Below are positions 28,491-37,276 of a stretch of 50,396 nucleotides of DNA, piece by piece. Both the position numbers and the translations under genes were made by a program. The first letter of the stretch is position 1, and each line of letters opens with the position of its first letter. Location: NCBI GenBank assembly GCA_024276905.1, contig JAJRWF010000028.1, forward strand, positions 1-50,396, in the 5' to 3' direction. Origin of the DNA: Deltaproteobacteria bacterium. Its GTDB lineage: Bacteria > Desulfobacterota > Desulfuromonadia > Desulfuromonadales > Geopsychrobacteraceae. The notes under the pieces were generated by a model. The model searched no databases, was not told the DNA's origin, and saw only the letters and a program-made list of their open reading frames with translations.

Positions 28491-29021
28491 GTCCCGCAAC
28501 ACCCCGAGCCAGACTGTTTCCTGTCCGTTATCAGCAGAAAAAAATTTAGCCTGACTAGAAATTCAGAACGGGGGTTCTTTCACTGAACCCCCACCTCAGA
28601 CTGCAGAGATCCTCATCACCACAACCAGTAAAAACAATCCGTAGACGGAAGATTCTCCCTGCCCGCGACTGTTGGTTTTAGCAATTGATTCCAGTATATT
28701 TACCTCTCCTATCCACCATCATTGCCCCTGTTATTCTCCGCCCGATTTCCAGACGAACTGTGTCTCAAATGTTGTTATTGACCGGCAAATTTCCCGCGCA
28801 GAAAAACAGTTTTGGGGTCCCTGATTTTTTTTATGCTGAGTAAATATTCCTTGACAAGCTATGCCGATCTTTGCTTGTTTACAGGGATAAAAAAACGCCG
28901 TTTTACGTCCAACCGAAGCGATTTACAGTATTTTCAACCAGTTATGGCAGGGAAGCTCGTGCTCGATCTTCACTTCGACTCAACTTCTGAACGCTAATTC
29001 CAATCTAAAGGGATGACTGAA
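28491..29021. other. Intergenic stretch with one hairpin and a weak promoter candidate
   Basis: About 530 bases lie between the radical SAM gene and the acyl-CoA carboxylase. A perfect 8-bp hairpin (GGGGGTTC at 28570-28577 with GAACCCCC at 28585-28592) has no T-run after it. A perfect TTGACA occurs at 28851-28856, but no good -10 follows at the usual distance. A 61-codon open frame at 28812-28997 has no ribosome binding site and no family resemblance. I see no RNA gene or confident coding region, though regulatory elements for the carboxylase operon must lie here. Confidence 0.5.
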
Positions 29022-30746
29022 ATGTCAAAAACCGCGATTAAACCGTCTTTGAAAAACCCGTTCGCACCGGACGAAAAAGTTGAATTTACCATCCCCGGTG
29101 AAATTGCCGGAACTGCCGGCCCCTATGAAGAGGTCATGCAGGAAGGTTACGACCTTATCGAACGACCAATCAAATCGGTCGCTGTCGGCCAGATCGAGAA
29201 ACAGCATTTCAAGAAACGGATGACCGTCTGGGAACGGATCAAGGTTCTGACCGAATCTGAACCGAACATCCTCTTTCAGAACTGGGGAAAAAACCTTGAT
29301 GGCGCCTCGCTGGTGACCGGCATCATCAATATTGATGGTCGTGACGTGGCTCTCTACGGTCATGATTTCACCGTCAGGGCCGGTTCAATTGATGCGACCA
29401 ACGGCAGTAAACTGGCTAAGCTTTTCAATATGGCCGGCGAAAAGGGGATTCCGGTGATCGGCATGAACGACTCGGCCGGAGCCTTCGTTCCTGCCGGTGT
29501 CGGTGGACTGGACGGCTATGCCGAAGCCTTTACCGCCCTGCGCAAGATCAGCGGCGTAGTCCCTTCGATCATGTGCATGTTCGGTTTCAATGCCGGTGGC
29601 GGTTCTTACCTGCCGCGCCAGGGCAGCTTCGTGATCCAGCCTGAAGATACTTTCTTCGGCCTGACCGGTCCAGGTGTTGTCAAATCGGTGCTGGGTGAAG
29701 ATGTCACCCCCGAAGAGCTTGGCGGGCCCAAGGTCCACGGCGCAACCGGCGTCGCCGACCTGACGGTTGCTGACGAGACCGCAGCCCTGCGCACTTCGAT
29801 CCGGTTACTCAGCTACATCCCGGACAACAATGGAGTCATGGCACCCTACCAGGCAACCAGCGACCCCCTTGATCGCAAGACCTGGGAGATCAATACCCTG
29901 TTCAAAAAGGCCTTTAACTCTCCGACCGGCTTCAACACTCCGGTCGATGTCTCGATCATCATCCAGCAAATCTGCGATCATGGCGATTACTTTGAACTGC
30001 AACCGACCCGTGCCCGCGAGGTCATCACCGCTTTCGGGCGGCTGGACGGCAATGTCGTCGGCTTCTGCGCCAACAACTCGGCGGTTGCCTCGGGTCAGAT
30101 CGACTGTGACTCGGCAACCAAAATCGCCCGCTTCGTGCGCTTCTGCAACCTCTACAACATTCCGATCATCTTCATGGAAGACACGACCGGCTTTCTCCCC
30201 GGTCGCGAGCAGGAAGCACGGGGCATTGTCCAGGCCGGGCGTTCGATGCTCGACTCAATCGTCGATGTGCGTACGCCGCGCATCCTGTTGATTCTGCGTA
30301 ACGCCTACGGTGGAGCCTACGCATCCTACAACAACTATCCGACCGGGGCCGATCTGGTCCTGGCCCTGCCGACCACCCGCCTCGCGGTCATGGGTCCGGC
30401 CGGTAAAGAATTCGTCTATAAGAAAGAAGTCCGCAGCCTGCGTGCTGCAATTCCGCCAATGATCAAAAAGCTCACCGCCGAGCGCGTTGCCGCCGGGATG
30501 GACGGACAGGATGCCCAGAAAGATGCCGAAAAGGAAGCCGCGGAATATCTCAAGAACGAAGAAGCCGCTCTCAACCTGCGCTACGAAAAAGAGCTGATGA
30601 ACCCGAAAGAGGGTCTGTCTCTCGGCTCGATCTCGTCGATCGTCATGCCGACCGACCTGCGTCAGGTCCTCGGTGAGAACATGAACTTCTTCCTTCGTCA
30701 CTACAAAGCTGCGCCGATGCAGGGTGTCCAGCGTGAATTCCATTAA
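29022..30746 (+). CDS. Acyl-CoA carboxylase, carboxyltransferase subunit
   Basis: It would transfer a carboxyl group from carboxybiotin to an acyl-CoA, probably acetyl- or propionyl-CoA. The ATG at 29022 has AAGGG 9 bases upstream; the one at 29013 has no room for it. The 574-residue protein has two crotonase-fold halves: the first with [22 protein letters not shown] and [12 protein letters not shown], the second with [15 protein letters not shown] and [15 protein letters not shown] charged insertion at about 490-530 is rich in Ala, Glu and Lys. The biotin carboxylase subunit follows 23 bp downstream. Substrate cannot be decided from sequence. Confidence 0.9.
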   Translation: MSKTAIKPSLKNPFAPDEKVEFTIPGEIAGTAGPYEEVMQEGYDLIERPIKSVAVGQIEKQHFKKRMTVWERIKVLTESEPNILFQNWGKNLDGASLVTGIINIDGRDVALYGHDFTVRAGSIDATNGSKLAKLFNMAGEKGIPVIGMNDSAGAFVPAGVGGLDGYAEAFTALRKISGVVPSIMCMFGFNAGGGSYLPRQGSFVIQPEDTFFGLTGPGVVKSVLGEDVTPEELGGPKVHGATGVADLTVADETAALRTSIRLLSYIPDNNGVMAPYQATSDPLDRKTWEINTLFKKAFNSPTGFNTPVDVSIIIQQICDHGDYFELQPTRAREVITAFGRLDGNVVGFCANNSAVASGQIDCDSATKIARFVRFCNLYNIPIIFMEDTTGFLPGREQEARGIVQAGRSMLDSIVDVRTPRILLILRNAYGGAYASYNNYPTGADLVLALPTTRLAVMGPAGKEFVYKKEVRSLRAAIPPMIKKLTAERVAAGMDGQDAQKDAEKEAAEYLKNEEAALNLRYEKELMNPKEGLSLGSISSIVMPTDLRQVLGENMNFFLRHYKAAPMQGVQREFH

Positions 30747-30769
30747 TCCACGCAGGAGATGAGCAGACA

Positions 30770-33697
30770 ATGAAGAATCGTGATACCTCTATCAACCCCA
30801 TGGAATTGGAGATAAAGCCCATGGCACAGAATGATAACTATACAAATAACCCGCTGATCCATCGTGATCGCCGACTCGGCCAGTCGACTTCCGAGTGGGT
30901 CCGTTCCTTCTCCTGTGAAGATCTCAAACCGTTGATCGTCTGTCGCGGCCCGATCCGGATGGAAGCGATGACCGTCTACAAAGAGATGGGCATCAGCCAC
31001 TACGGCATCCTGCTGTCGGAGAAAGATTCCATCGTCTATCCGAACGCCCTGTCTCCGGAACTGCGTCAACTGACTGACAACAGCCGGGTTCACCGGGTTC
31101 CCGACTATTCCGGAGCCACCAAGGAAGAGCGGGTCGAACGCATCGGCCAGATCATCCAGATCGCCAAGGATAACGGTTACGATTCGGTCTTCGCCGGTTA
31201 CGGTTTCATGGCCGAGGATGATGAATTTGTCGCCGCGATTGAAGATGCCGGGCTGAAATTTATCGGTCCCTGCGCGGCAACCCAGCGTGCGGCAGGTAAA
31301 AAAGACGAGGCCAAGCGCACCGCCCTGACGGTTGATGTCTCGGTCACCCCCGGAATCGACAATGTCACCGCCCGCACCCTGGTCAAAAAGCACCCGAGTC
31401 GGGAAGAATTGCTGTCACTGGCCAAAGCCCAGAACCTCAAAATCGACAAAAAAGTACTCGACAATAAAAAGCTGACCCTTGAAGAGCTGGCGGACCAGAT
31501 TCTGTTCGCGTCCTATGACAAGGGGATTGATCTCTTTTCCGTCGAAGAACTCTGTGCCCAGGTCGAAGCCGAGTGCATCAACATGTTCAAGAGCTACCCC
31601 GGTGCCCGGATTCGCCTCAAGGCCATCGGCGGTGGCGGTGGTAAGGGACAACGGATTCTCGGTGCTTCGTTGCTGATGAAGAAGACTCCCGGCGAGAAGG
31701 ATATCGCTGCAGCGGCGGCTGACGCCCCGGCCCTGACCCGCGAAGTTCTGGCCGAGGTCAAGACCAACGGCATCGGTGACAACAAAAACATCCTGATCGA
31801 GCTGAACATCGAGCAGACCCGCCATAACGAAATCCAGTTGATCGGCAACGGCAAATGGACTATCGCCCTCGGCGGCCGTGACTGCTCACTGCAGATGCAT
31901 GAGCAGAAACTACTTGAGATCTCGGTCACCCAGGAGGCGCTGGCTCTCGAAATTGAAAAAGCGAAGAAAGCCAAGAACAAGGCTCAGGTCGCGGCTCTCG
32001 AATCGGACCTGAAAGTTCTCGAGCGAATGGAAGAAGAGTCGGAGCGTTTCGGGGTTGCCGTCGGTCTCGATTCGGCCTCAACCTTCGAGTGCATCGTCGA
32101 TGGCAACCGCCACTACTTTATGGAGGTCAACACCCGAATCCAGGTAGAACACCGCGTCACCGAGCTGGTCTACAGCCTTAAATTTGTCAATCCCAAAGAC
32201 AAAAACGATTTCTTTGTCGTCGAATCCCTGGTTGAAGCAATGGCCCTGCTCGCAAGACACAAAGAGCGTCTGCCACGCCCTCAGCGTCTGCCACGCTTTG
32301 GCGCTGCAGCAGAAGCACGTCTCAACGCCACCGACTGTTCGCTGTCGCCAAGTGCCGGCGGCGTCATCCGCTACTGGTCAGATCCGATCGATGGCGAGAT
32401 CCGCGATGACCAGGGAATCTGCCTGCGCAACCCGGACACCGGCCTGTTTATGAAATACAATGTGGCAGGAGCTTACGATTCCAATATTGCTCTGCTGCTG
32501 ACCAAAGATATTGACCGCGCTGCCAGTTACGAGCACCTGTCGAAAGTTCTGCGCAGTACCGTATTGCGCGGCAGCAATCTGGCGACCAACCTGGAGTTTC
32601 ACTATGGACTGGTCAACTGGTTCATCGGCAACAATGTCATGGCCAAACCGACCACCCGTTTCGTTGTCCCCTACCTCACCCTGGTCGGACGTCTCAAGGA
32701 AGAAGCCCGCAAGATAGATGAGGTGTTCGCCTTCTTCGCAATGAAAAAGCATTATGCCAACGCCTACGGCCAGGAGCCTGAGATCAAAAAACTGGTCTCC
32801 GCAACGCTTGATCGCAAAGGGACCCTGCTGACCCGACCGATGGAAATTCTGCTCAAGGATCCGCACCTGCTTTCCGGGTGGCTGAGCCTCAATAAAGCGA
32901 ACTTCAAACTCGAAAACGGCAAAATAGCCTGGTTGCGTAATCCGCTGGTTATCATCGGTGAGACCTATGAATACCTCAACATGATGCCGCGTGAAGGCGC
33001 GCCGGCCGCTGAGGTCATCTGGGACCACGACTACAAATTGCTCTCAACAGCCTTGCAGTTTTACGCCGACCTGCGGGACAAGCTGGGCCTCGACAAGGAT
33101 GAGTATGTCAAGCTGAACGAAATCCTGGCCAAGGACAAGCCGCAGGGCGGTCTCGACAAGCAAACCTGGGAGCAGGCCAAAGCGTCTCATCAGGGTTTTG
33201 TCATCGGCAACGAACTGCTGGGGGTCCTCTTTTCGATAGCCGAGGCCACCGACTTTTATGCGTTCAAGGTCGAAGAAGATCTTGAAGTCACCATCCCCGA
33301 GTACCTGCATGACCCCGAACTTCAGGCGGCAATGAAAAAGATCCTGGTCCCGCCACCGGCGACCAAGGCCGATGAAATTGTCACCCCGGGTGGTGGTATG
33401 TACTACGCCCAGGAAGCCCCCGGTATGCCACCGTTTGCGACCGAAGGGATGCATTTCGAGAAAGGTCAGCCACTCTTCATTCTTGAAGTCATGAAGATGT
33501 TCAACAAGATCCCGGCGCCCTTCTCCGGCACGATCGACAAAATTCTGATCGAAAGCGGTGATGGCACCATCGTCTCCAAAGGGCAACCGATCTTCAAGGT
33601 TACCCCTGATGAAAAATTCGTTGAAATCGATCCGAAAGAAATCGAACGGCAGAAACGCGAAGCGACAAATGCTGCCCTGGCAACGGTTCTGGCCTGA
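30770..33697 (+). CDS. Acyl-CoA carboxylase, biotin carboxylase-biotin carrier fusion with insertions
   Basis: The 975-residue protein joins an ATP-grasp biotin carboxylase to a C-terminal biotinyl domain. Visible parts are GYGFMAEDDEFV, FIGPCAATQRAAGKKDEAK, a glycine loop KAIGGGGGKGQR (about 285-295), ALGGRDCSLQMHEQK, MEVNTRIQVEHRVTE, and the biotin site EVMKM (Lys909). Two differences from a plain biotin carboxylase stand out: about 75 residues inserted at 200-275 before the glycine loop, and a region of about 250 residues between the carboxylase and biotinyl domains. Either ATG 30770 (GGAG upstream) or ATG 30821 (GGAG upstream) could be the start. It pairs with the carboxyltransferase gene just before it. 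Confidence 0.88.
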   Translation: MKNRDTSINPMELEIKPMAQNDNYTNNPLIHRDRRLGQSTSEWVRSFSCEDLKPLIVCRGPIRMEAMTVYKEMGISHYGILLSEKDSIVYPNALSPELRQLTDNSRVHRVPDYSGATKEERVERIGQIIQIAKDNGYDSVFAGYGFMAEDDEFVAAIEDAGLKFIGPCAATQRAAGKKDEAKRTALTVDVSVTPGIDNVTARTLVKKHPSREELLSLAKAQNLKIDKKVLDNKKLTLEELADQILFASYDKGIDLFSVEELCAQVEAECINMFKSYPGARIRLKAIGGGGGKGQRILGASLLMKKTPGEKDIAAAAADAPALTREVLAEVKTNGIGDNKNILIELNIEQTRHNEIQLIGNGKWTIALGGRDCSLQMHEQKLLEISVTQEALALEIEKAKKAKNKAQVAALESDLKVLERMEEESERFGVAVGLDSASTFECIVDGNRHYFMEVNTRIQVEHRVTELVYSLKFVNPKDKNDFFVVESLVEAMALLARHKERLPRPQRLPRFGAAAEARLNATDCSLSPSAGGVIRYWSDPIDGEIRDDQGICLRNPDTGLFMKYNVAGAYDSNIALLLTKDIDRAASYEHLSKVLRSTVLRGSNLATNLEFHYGLVNWFIGNNVMAKPTTRFVVPYLTLVGRLKEEARKIDEVFAFFAMKKHYANAYGQEPEIKKLVSATLDRKGTLLTRPMEILLKDPHLLSGWLSLNKANFKLENGKIAWLRNPLVIIGETYEYLNMMPREGAPAAEVIWDHDYKLLSTALQFYADLRDKLGLDKDEYVKLNEILAKDKPQGGLDKQTWEQAKASHQGFVIGNELLGVLFSIAEATDFYAFKVEEDLEVTIPEYLHDPELQAAMKKILVPPPATKADEIVTPGGGMYYAQEAPGMPPFATEGMHFEKGQPLFILEVMKMFNKIPAPFSGTIDKILIESGDGTIVSKGQPIFKVTPDEKFVEIDPKEIERQKREATNAALATVLA

Positions 33698-33754
33698 TCA
33701 GTGCTCTGCCATAGCCTGAAGTGGCAGTCGCTCGCTGCCTCAGGAGCACTCTAG

Positions 33755-33796
33755 AAAAAAGGCCCCGTTGATTTATTTCAACGGGGCCTTATCTTT
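33755..33796. terminator. Bidirectional intrinsic terminator
   Basis: A perfect 11-bp stem (GGCCCCGTTGA 33761-33771 with TCAACGGGGCC 33778-33788), loop of 6, has T-rich sequence on the right and six A on the left. It can end the carboxylase operon on the plus strand and the sulfite reductase gene on the minus strand. Confidence 0.9.
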
Positions 33797-33854
33797 GTTG
33801 ACAGAAGGCTCATGCAACAAACACGTTGCCGATAGCGATCTCTGCGCGAGAAGA

Positions 33855-35144
33855 CTACTCCTGTAAAAATGCCCCCAGTTTTTCAAACAGTTCGTCCTCA
33901 GTCAATTCTGTCGCAAATCTCTGCCCCAGACCATCACCCTCGCGGCGATATAGATCAAATAGAGGAAAACGCCGATTGTCATCACGCTTCAGTTTGCTGG
34001 CAAGAATACCGAATTCCGCCAGTTGCGGTTGAGCGCAGGAATTTCGGCACCCGGAAATCGCCAGGGAGCGAACAGCAGCCTGCTGTCCGAACTCATTGAT
34101 AATACGCTGGCCCAGATCGCGAGTTGCGCAAAGACCCATGCGACATTCAGACCGTCCGGGACAGACCCGCAAAGCCCCATTCTCAGACCCTTCGACATCA
34201 AACCCGGCGCAACTCAGTGCCTGTTCCAAAACGTCCCCTAAGCCCGCAACCAACAGTTCGATATTCTGGTCTGGCGTTACCAGCAGCCAGTGACATCCGT
34301 GCTGACTGCCAAGTTCGACAAGTTCGCCAAGTTTCTGCGTTGGTAGTTCCCCGGCAAAAATATTGACCCGCAGTCGTTGATGACGACCGTCAGGCAGCAA
34401 TGCCTTGGAAAACGCATCACTGAAACGTACCGGCTGCTTATTTTTGCGTCGTTCTTCAATACGACTGCGCAACTCATCTTCGCCAACAGCATTGAGCAAA
34501 TGTTTCAGCCGACGACCTTTTTCCCCCCAGGCCCTGTAAACGTCAACAATCGACTCGGCCAGAGGCAAGAGATCAGCCTCTGGAACCCGGGAAGCATACA
34601 AAAAACCTGCCTGCGGTTCACGGCCCAGACCGCCAGCCGTCCAGACATCATAGCGGGAATTCTCACCATCTTCCTCGACCAGAACCAGAGCAAGGTCCTG
34701 AATCAGATGTCGGCTGCGCTCATAGCCTGCTTCAAACGCGATTTTGAACTTTTTCGGCAACCCCTCAAAGTGCGGATTACCACTGAAATGATGTAAGAAA
34801 TGTCGCAACATCACCTGGGTCCGGGAGAAACCGGGGCCGAAACTGCTACTGCAATAGATACCGCGTACGGCGCCGCCGCAAGCCCCGCGTGAGAAAAGAC
34901 CGACTGCCGCCAGACCATTGAAAACCTCGGGCAGGTCCGCAGCTGGCAGATTGTGAAATTCTACACTTCCGCGGGTTGACAAGTGCAGAGTTCCACTCCC
35001 GAAGCGACCACTCAATTCAGCCAGAACACGTGCCTGCGCCAGAGAGAGAACCCCACCTGCCAGCTTGACGCGCTGCATGTATTCGCCACGGTCATTCTGA
35101 AGGTAGATCCCCTCAATCCTCAGCTGTTGTTCGTCCAGACTCAT
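33855..35144 (-). CDS. Siroheme- and 4Fe-4S-containing nitrite/sulfite reductase
   Basis: The 429-residue protein carries the coupled siroheme/4Fe-4S cysteine signature as CPGRSEC and, further on, SGCRNSC, with the first conserved block LHLSTRGSVEFHN. It probably performs the sulfite-to-sulfide step of assimilation, because CysH, CysD and CysNC are encoded divergently from it. Nitrite as substrate cannot be excluded. The protein is shorter than full two-repeat sulfite reductases of about 550 residues. A good promoter with TTGACA and TATATT lies upstream, and GGAG precedes the ATG. Confidence 0.88.
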   Translation of the reverse strand: MSLDEQQLRIEGIYLQNDRGEYMQRVKLAGGVLSLAQARVLAELSGRFGSGTLHLSTRGSVEFHNLPAADLPEVFNGLAAVGLFSRGACGGAVRGIYCSSSFGPGFSRTQVMLRHFLHHFSGNPHFEGLPKKFKIAFEAGYERSRHLIQDLALVLVEEDGENSRYDVWTAGGLGREPQAGFLYASRVPEADLLPLAESIVDVYRAWGEKGRRLKHLLNAVGEDELRSRIEERRKNKQPVRFSDAFSKALLPDGRHQRLRVNIFAGELPTQKLGELVELGSQHGCHWLLVTPDQNIELLVAGLGDVLEQALSCAGFDVEGSENGALRVCPGRSECRMGLCATRDLGQRIINEFGQQAAVRSLAISGCRNSCAQPQLAEFGILASKLKRDDNRRFPLFDLYRREGDGLGQRFATELTEDELFEKLGAFLQE

Positions 35145-35175
35145 CCCTTATCTCCTCATAAATAATGTTGGCGCG

Positions 35176-35205
35176 AATATAAGTGTTTATCATCTTATTT
35201 GTCAA
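35176..35205 (-). promoter_or_regulatory. Strong sigma-70-type promoter of the sulfite reductase gene
   Basis: On the minus strand TTGACA (35205-35200), an 18-base spacer and TATATT (35181-35176) give a near-consensus promoter about 30 bases upstream of the ATG. Confidence 0.78.
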
Positions 35206-35211
35206 GTTTAT

Positions 35212-35225
35212 ATATGCGCGCATAT
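35212..35225. promoter_or_regulatory. Palindrome in the divergent sulfur-assimilation promoter region
   Basis: ATATGCGCGCATAT is a perfect 14-base palindrome 6 bases upstream of the sulfite reductase -35. A variant half-site, GCGCGAATAT, lies at 35171-35180 across the -10. The pair is a plausible operator for a dimeric regulator acting on both directions; no regulator gene is adjacent. Confidence 0.5.
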
Positions 35226-35361
35226 TCTGTTATATCTAATTGATTTATAGCGTCTTTTACTTTCTACACATATTTAGCGTGGTTAGTGTATATTTTCTTG
35301 TTGACTTTTTTGCTTGGGTTTAATAGCCTCAGCGCAAGCTAACCTAAAGGACATCGAGAAG

Positions 35362-35586
35362 ATGGAATCTCATCGCAGAAGCATTGCAAAAGCTCTTTCA
35401 TGGCGCGTCCTGGCGACCCTGATTACCACGGCACTGGTCTACCTGCTAACCGGCAAAGGGGAATTTGCCGCGAAGGTCGGCCTGGCTGACACTCTGATCA
35501 AATTCACCATCTACATTGCCCATGAAAGAGTCTGGAACCGCATCCCCTACGGACGACAAAAGAGCGAACCGGAATATATCATCTAA
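35362..35586 (+). CDS. DUF2061 small membrane protein
   Basis: The 74-residue protein begins MESHRRSIAKALSWRVLATL and has a hydrophobic N-terminal helix (LATLITTALVYLLTG) and a second segment ending at HERVWNRIPYG, both hallmarks of DUF2061. I prefer the ATG at 35362; a longer frame to 35314 lacks support. It is first in the plus-strand sulfur assimilation unit, 11 bp before cysH. The role is unknown, but DUF2061 members recur next to sulfate-assimilation genes, so a membrane role in that pathway can be suspected. Confidence 0.8.
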   Translation: MESHRRSIAKALSWRVLATLITTALVYLLTGKGEFAAKVGLADTLIKFTIYIAHERVWNRIPYGRQKSEPEYII

Positions 35587-35597
35587 CAAGGCTGGCT

Positions 35598-36293
35598 ATG
35601 TACAAAACAATTTCATCCGACAAAACAAAAATGGTTGAAGAAATTCTCAGCACAGGGCTGCAAAAGGCTGCGCCCGGAGACGTTGTCATGGCCTGCTCCT
35701 TCAGCGTTGAGGATCTGGTGATAATCGACCTGCTCCAGGAGCTTGCACCGCAAGTCTCGATCTTCGCCATCGACACCGGACGCCTGCACGAAGAAACCTA
35801 CGAGGTCGCCGAGGCCCTGCTGCAGAAATACCAGTTACAGATCAACTGGCATCTGCCCCAAACTGAAACATTGCAGGAACTGGAGCGGGAAAAAGGACTA
35901 TTCTCTTTCCGTGAAAACCTGGATAACCGACACGAGTGCTGCCATATCCGCAAAGTTGAACCCCTGAACAGAGCCCTGGCTGGCAAAGCCGGCTGGATTA
36001 CCGGTCAACGCCGCAGCCAGAGCGCAACCAGGACGACCCTTGCAGACATCGAAACCGACAGGGCCCATGGCGATATCGTCAAGATCAATCCACTGGTCGA
36101 CTGGAGCGATGAACAAGTATGGGATTACGCTACAGCGCGTCGACTCCCTGTTAATCGCCTGCACAGTCAAGGATATCCCTCAATCGGTTGTGCGCCCTGT
36201 ACCAGGGCAATCAAACCGGGGGAGGACGTCCGTGCCGGTCGCTGGTGGTGGGAAAACCCCGAGCACAAAGAATGTGGACTGCATCGCCCCTGA
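35598..36293 (+). CDS. cysH: Adenylyl-sulfate reductase, Fe-S type (CysH family)
   Basis: CysH reduces APS or PAPS to sulfite. The 231-residue protein has the two Cys pairs that bind a 4Fe-4S cluster, Cys114-Cys115 in HECCHIRK and Cys198/Cys201 in GCAPCTR, and the catalytic Cys226 in KECGLHRP. Enzymes with this cluster mostly use APS directly, while cluster-free CysH proteins need PAPS. Sequence SFSVEDLVI and TGQRRSQS are typical of the fold. It lies before cysD and after DUF2061. The likely substrate is APS, in part because of the cluster. Confidence 0.92.
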   Translation: MYKTISSDKTKMVEEILSTGLQKAAPGDVVMACSFSVEDLVIIDLLQELAPQVSIFAIDTGRLHEETYEVAEALLQKYQLQINWHLPQTETLQELEREKGLFSFRENLDNRHECCHIRKVEPLNRALAGKAGWITGQRRSQSATRTTLADIETDRAHGDIVKINPLVDWSDEQVWDYATARRLPVNRLHSQGYPSIGCAPCTRAIKPGEDVRAGRWWWENPEHKECGLHRP

Positions 36294-36299
36294 CAGGTA

Positions 36300-36368
36300 A
36301 AATCCGTAAGATGTGAGGTGAGAGGGGTGAGGTGAAAAACAAAACCTCTTCTCATTTCAAATCCGTAA
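36300..36368 (+). repeat. Purine-rich spacer flanked by a direct repeat between cysH and cysD
   Basis: AAATCCGTAA occurs at 36300-36309 and again at 36359-36368. Between the copies is a purine-rich run with GTGAGGTGAG, then AGGGGTGAGGTG, able to pair in part with AACCTCTTCTCA. It looks like a small inserted or variable segment within the operon, and a hairpin there could tune expression of cysD. No gene is visible. Confidence 0.5.
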
Positions 36369-36381
36369 AAAAGGACCCCCA

Positions 36382-37275
36382 ATGACACATCTGGAACAGC
36401 TGGAAGCCGAAAGCATCCACATCATGCGCGAGGTGGTTGCCGAGTTTGAAAATCCGGTCATGCTTTATTCGATCGGTAAGGACTCAGCAGTGATGCTGCA
36501 TCTGGCCCGCAAGGCCTTTTACCCGGCCAAGATCCCCTTCCCCCTGTTGCACGTCGATACCACCTGGAAATTCAAGGAAATGATCGCCTTTCGCAACAAA
36601 ATGGCCGAGGATGTCGGCTTCGATCTGCTGGTCCACACCAACCAGGAAGGTGTTGAACAGGGGATATCTCCTTTCGTTCACGGCAGCGCCCGCTATACCG
36701 ACATCATGAAGACTGACGGGCTCAAACAGGCTCTCGACAAGCACGGCTTCGATGCGGCCTTCGGCGGCGCGCGGCGCGATGAAGAAAAATCCCGCGCTAA
36801 AGAACGGATTTTTTCCTTCCGCAGCGCCAACCATCGCTGGGACCCGAAGAACCAGCGTCCGGAGCTGTGGAATATTTACAATGCGCGGGTCAACAAAGGC
36901 GAGTCAATCCGGACCTTCCCGCTGTCAAACTGGACCGAGCTCGACATCTGGCAGTACATCTATCTCGAACAAATTCCGATAGTCCCGCTCTACTTCAGCG
37001 CGGTACGCCCAGTGGTCGAACGTGACGGCATGCTGATTATGCTCGACGACGAGCGGATCGAGCTCAAACCAGGTGAAGAAGTCAAGAAGATCCCGGTGCG
37101 TTTTCGCACCCTCGGCTGCTACCCGCTGACCGGAGCTGTCGAGTCAGATGCCGCAACTCTGCCCGAAATTATCCAGGAGATGTTGCTGGCTCGCACCAGT
37201 GAACGTCAGGGTCGTGCCATTGATCATGATCAGGCGGGTTCGATGGAAAAAAAGAAGCAGGAAGGGTATTTTTAA
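36382..37275 (+). CDS. cysD: Sulfate adenylyltransferase subunit 2
   Basis: CysD is the catalytic subunit of ATP sulfurylase, making APS from sulfate and ATP. The 297-residue protein has the PP-loop region [48 protein letters not shown] and [12 protein letters not shown], all typical. AAAGGA precedes the ATG. CysN follows one base after the TAA, so the two subunits are likely made together. Confidence 0.97.
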   Translation: MTHLEQLEAESIHIMREVVAEFENPVMLYSIGKDSAVMLHLARKAFYPAKIPFPLLHVDTTWKFKEMIAFRNKMAEDVGFDLLVHTNQEGVEQGISPFVHGSARYTDIMKTDGLKQALDKHGFDAAFGGARRDEEKSRAKERIFSFRSANHRWDPKNQRPELWNIYNARVNKGESIRTFPLSNWTELDIWQYIYLEQIPIVPLYFSAVRPVVERDGMLIMLDDERIELKPGEEVKKIPVRFRTLGCYPLTGAVESDAATLPEIIQEMLLARTSERQGRAIDHDQAGSMEKKKQEGYF

Positions 37276-37276
37276 C

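Noticed and set aside
28812-28997. 61-codon open frame before the acyl-CoA carboxylase
   Set aside because: It has no ribosome binding site, no resemblance to a known family and an unusual composition; treated as chance.
36300-36368. CRISPR-like repeat
   Set aside because: Only two copies of a 10-mer occur, with no regular spacers and no cas gene.
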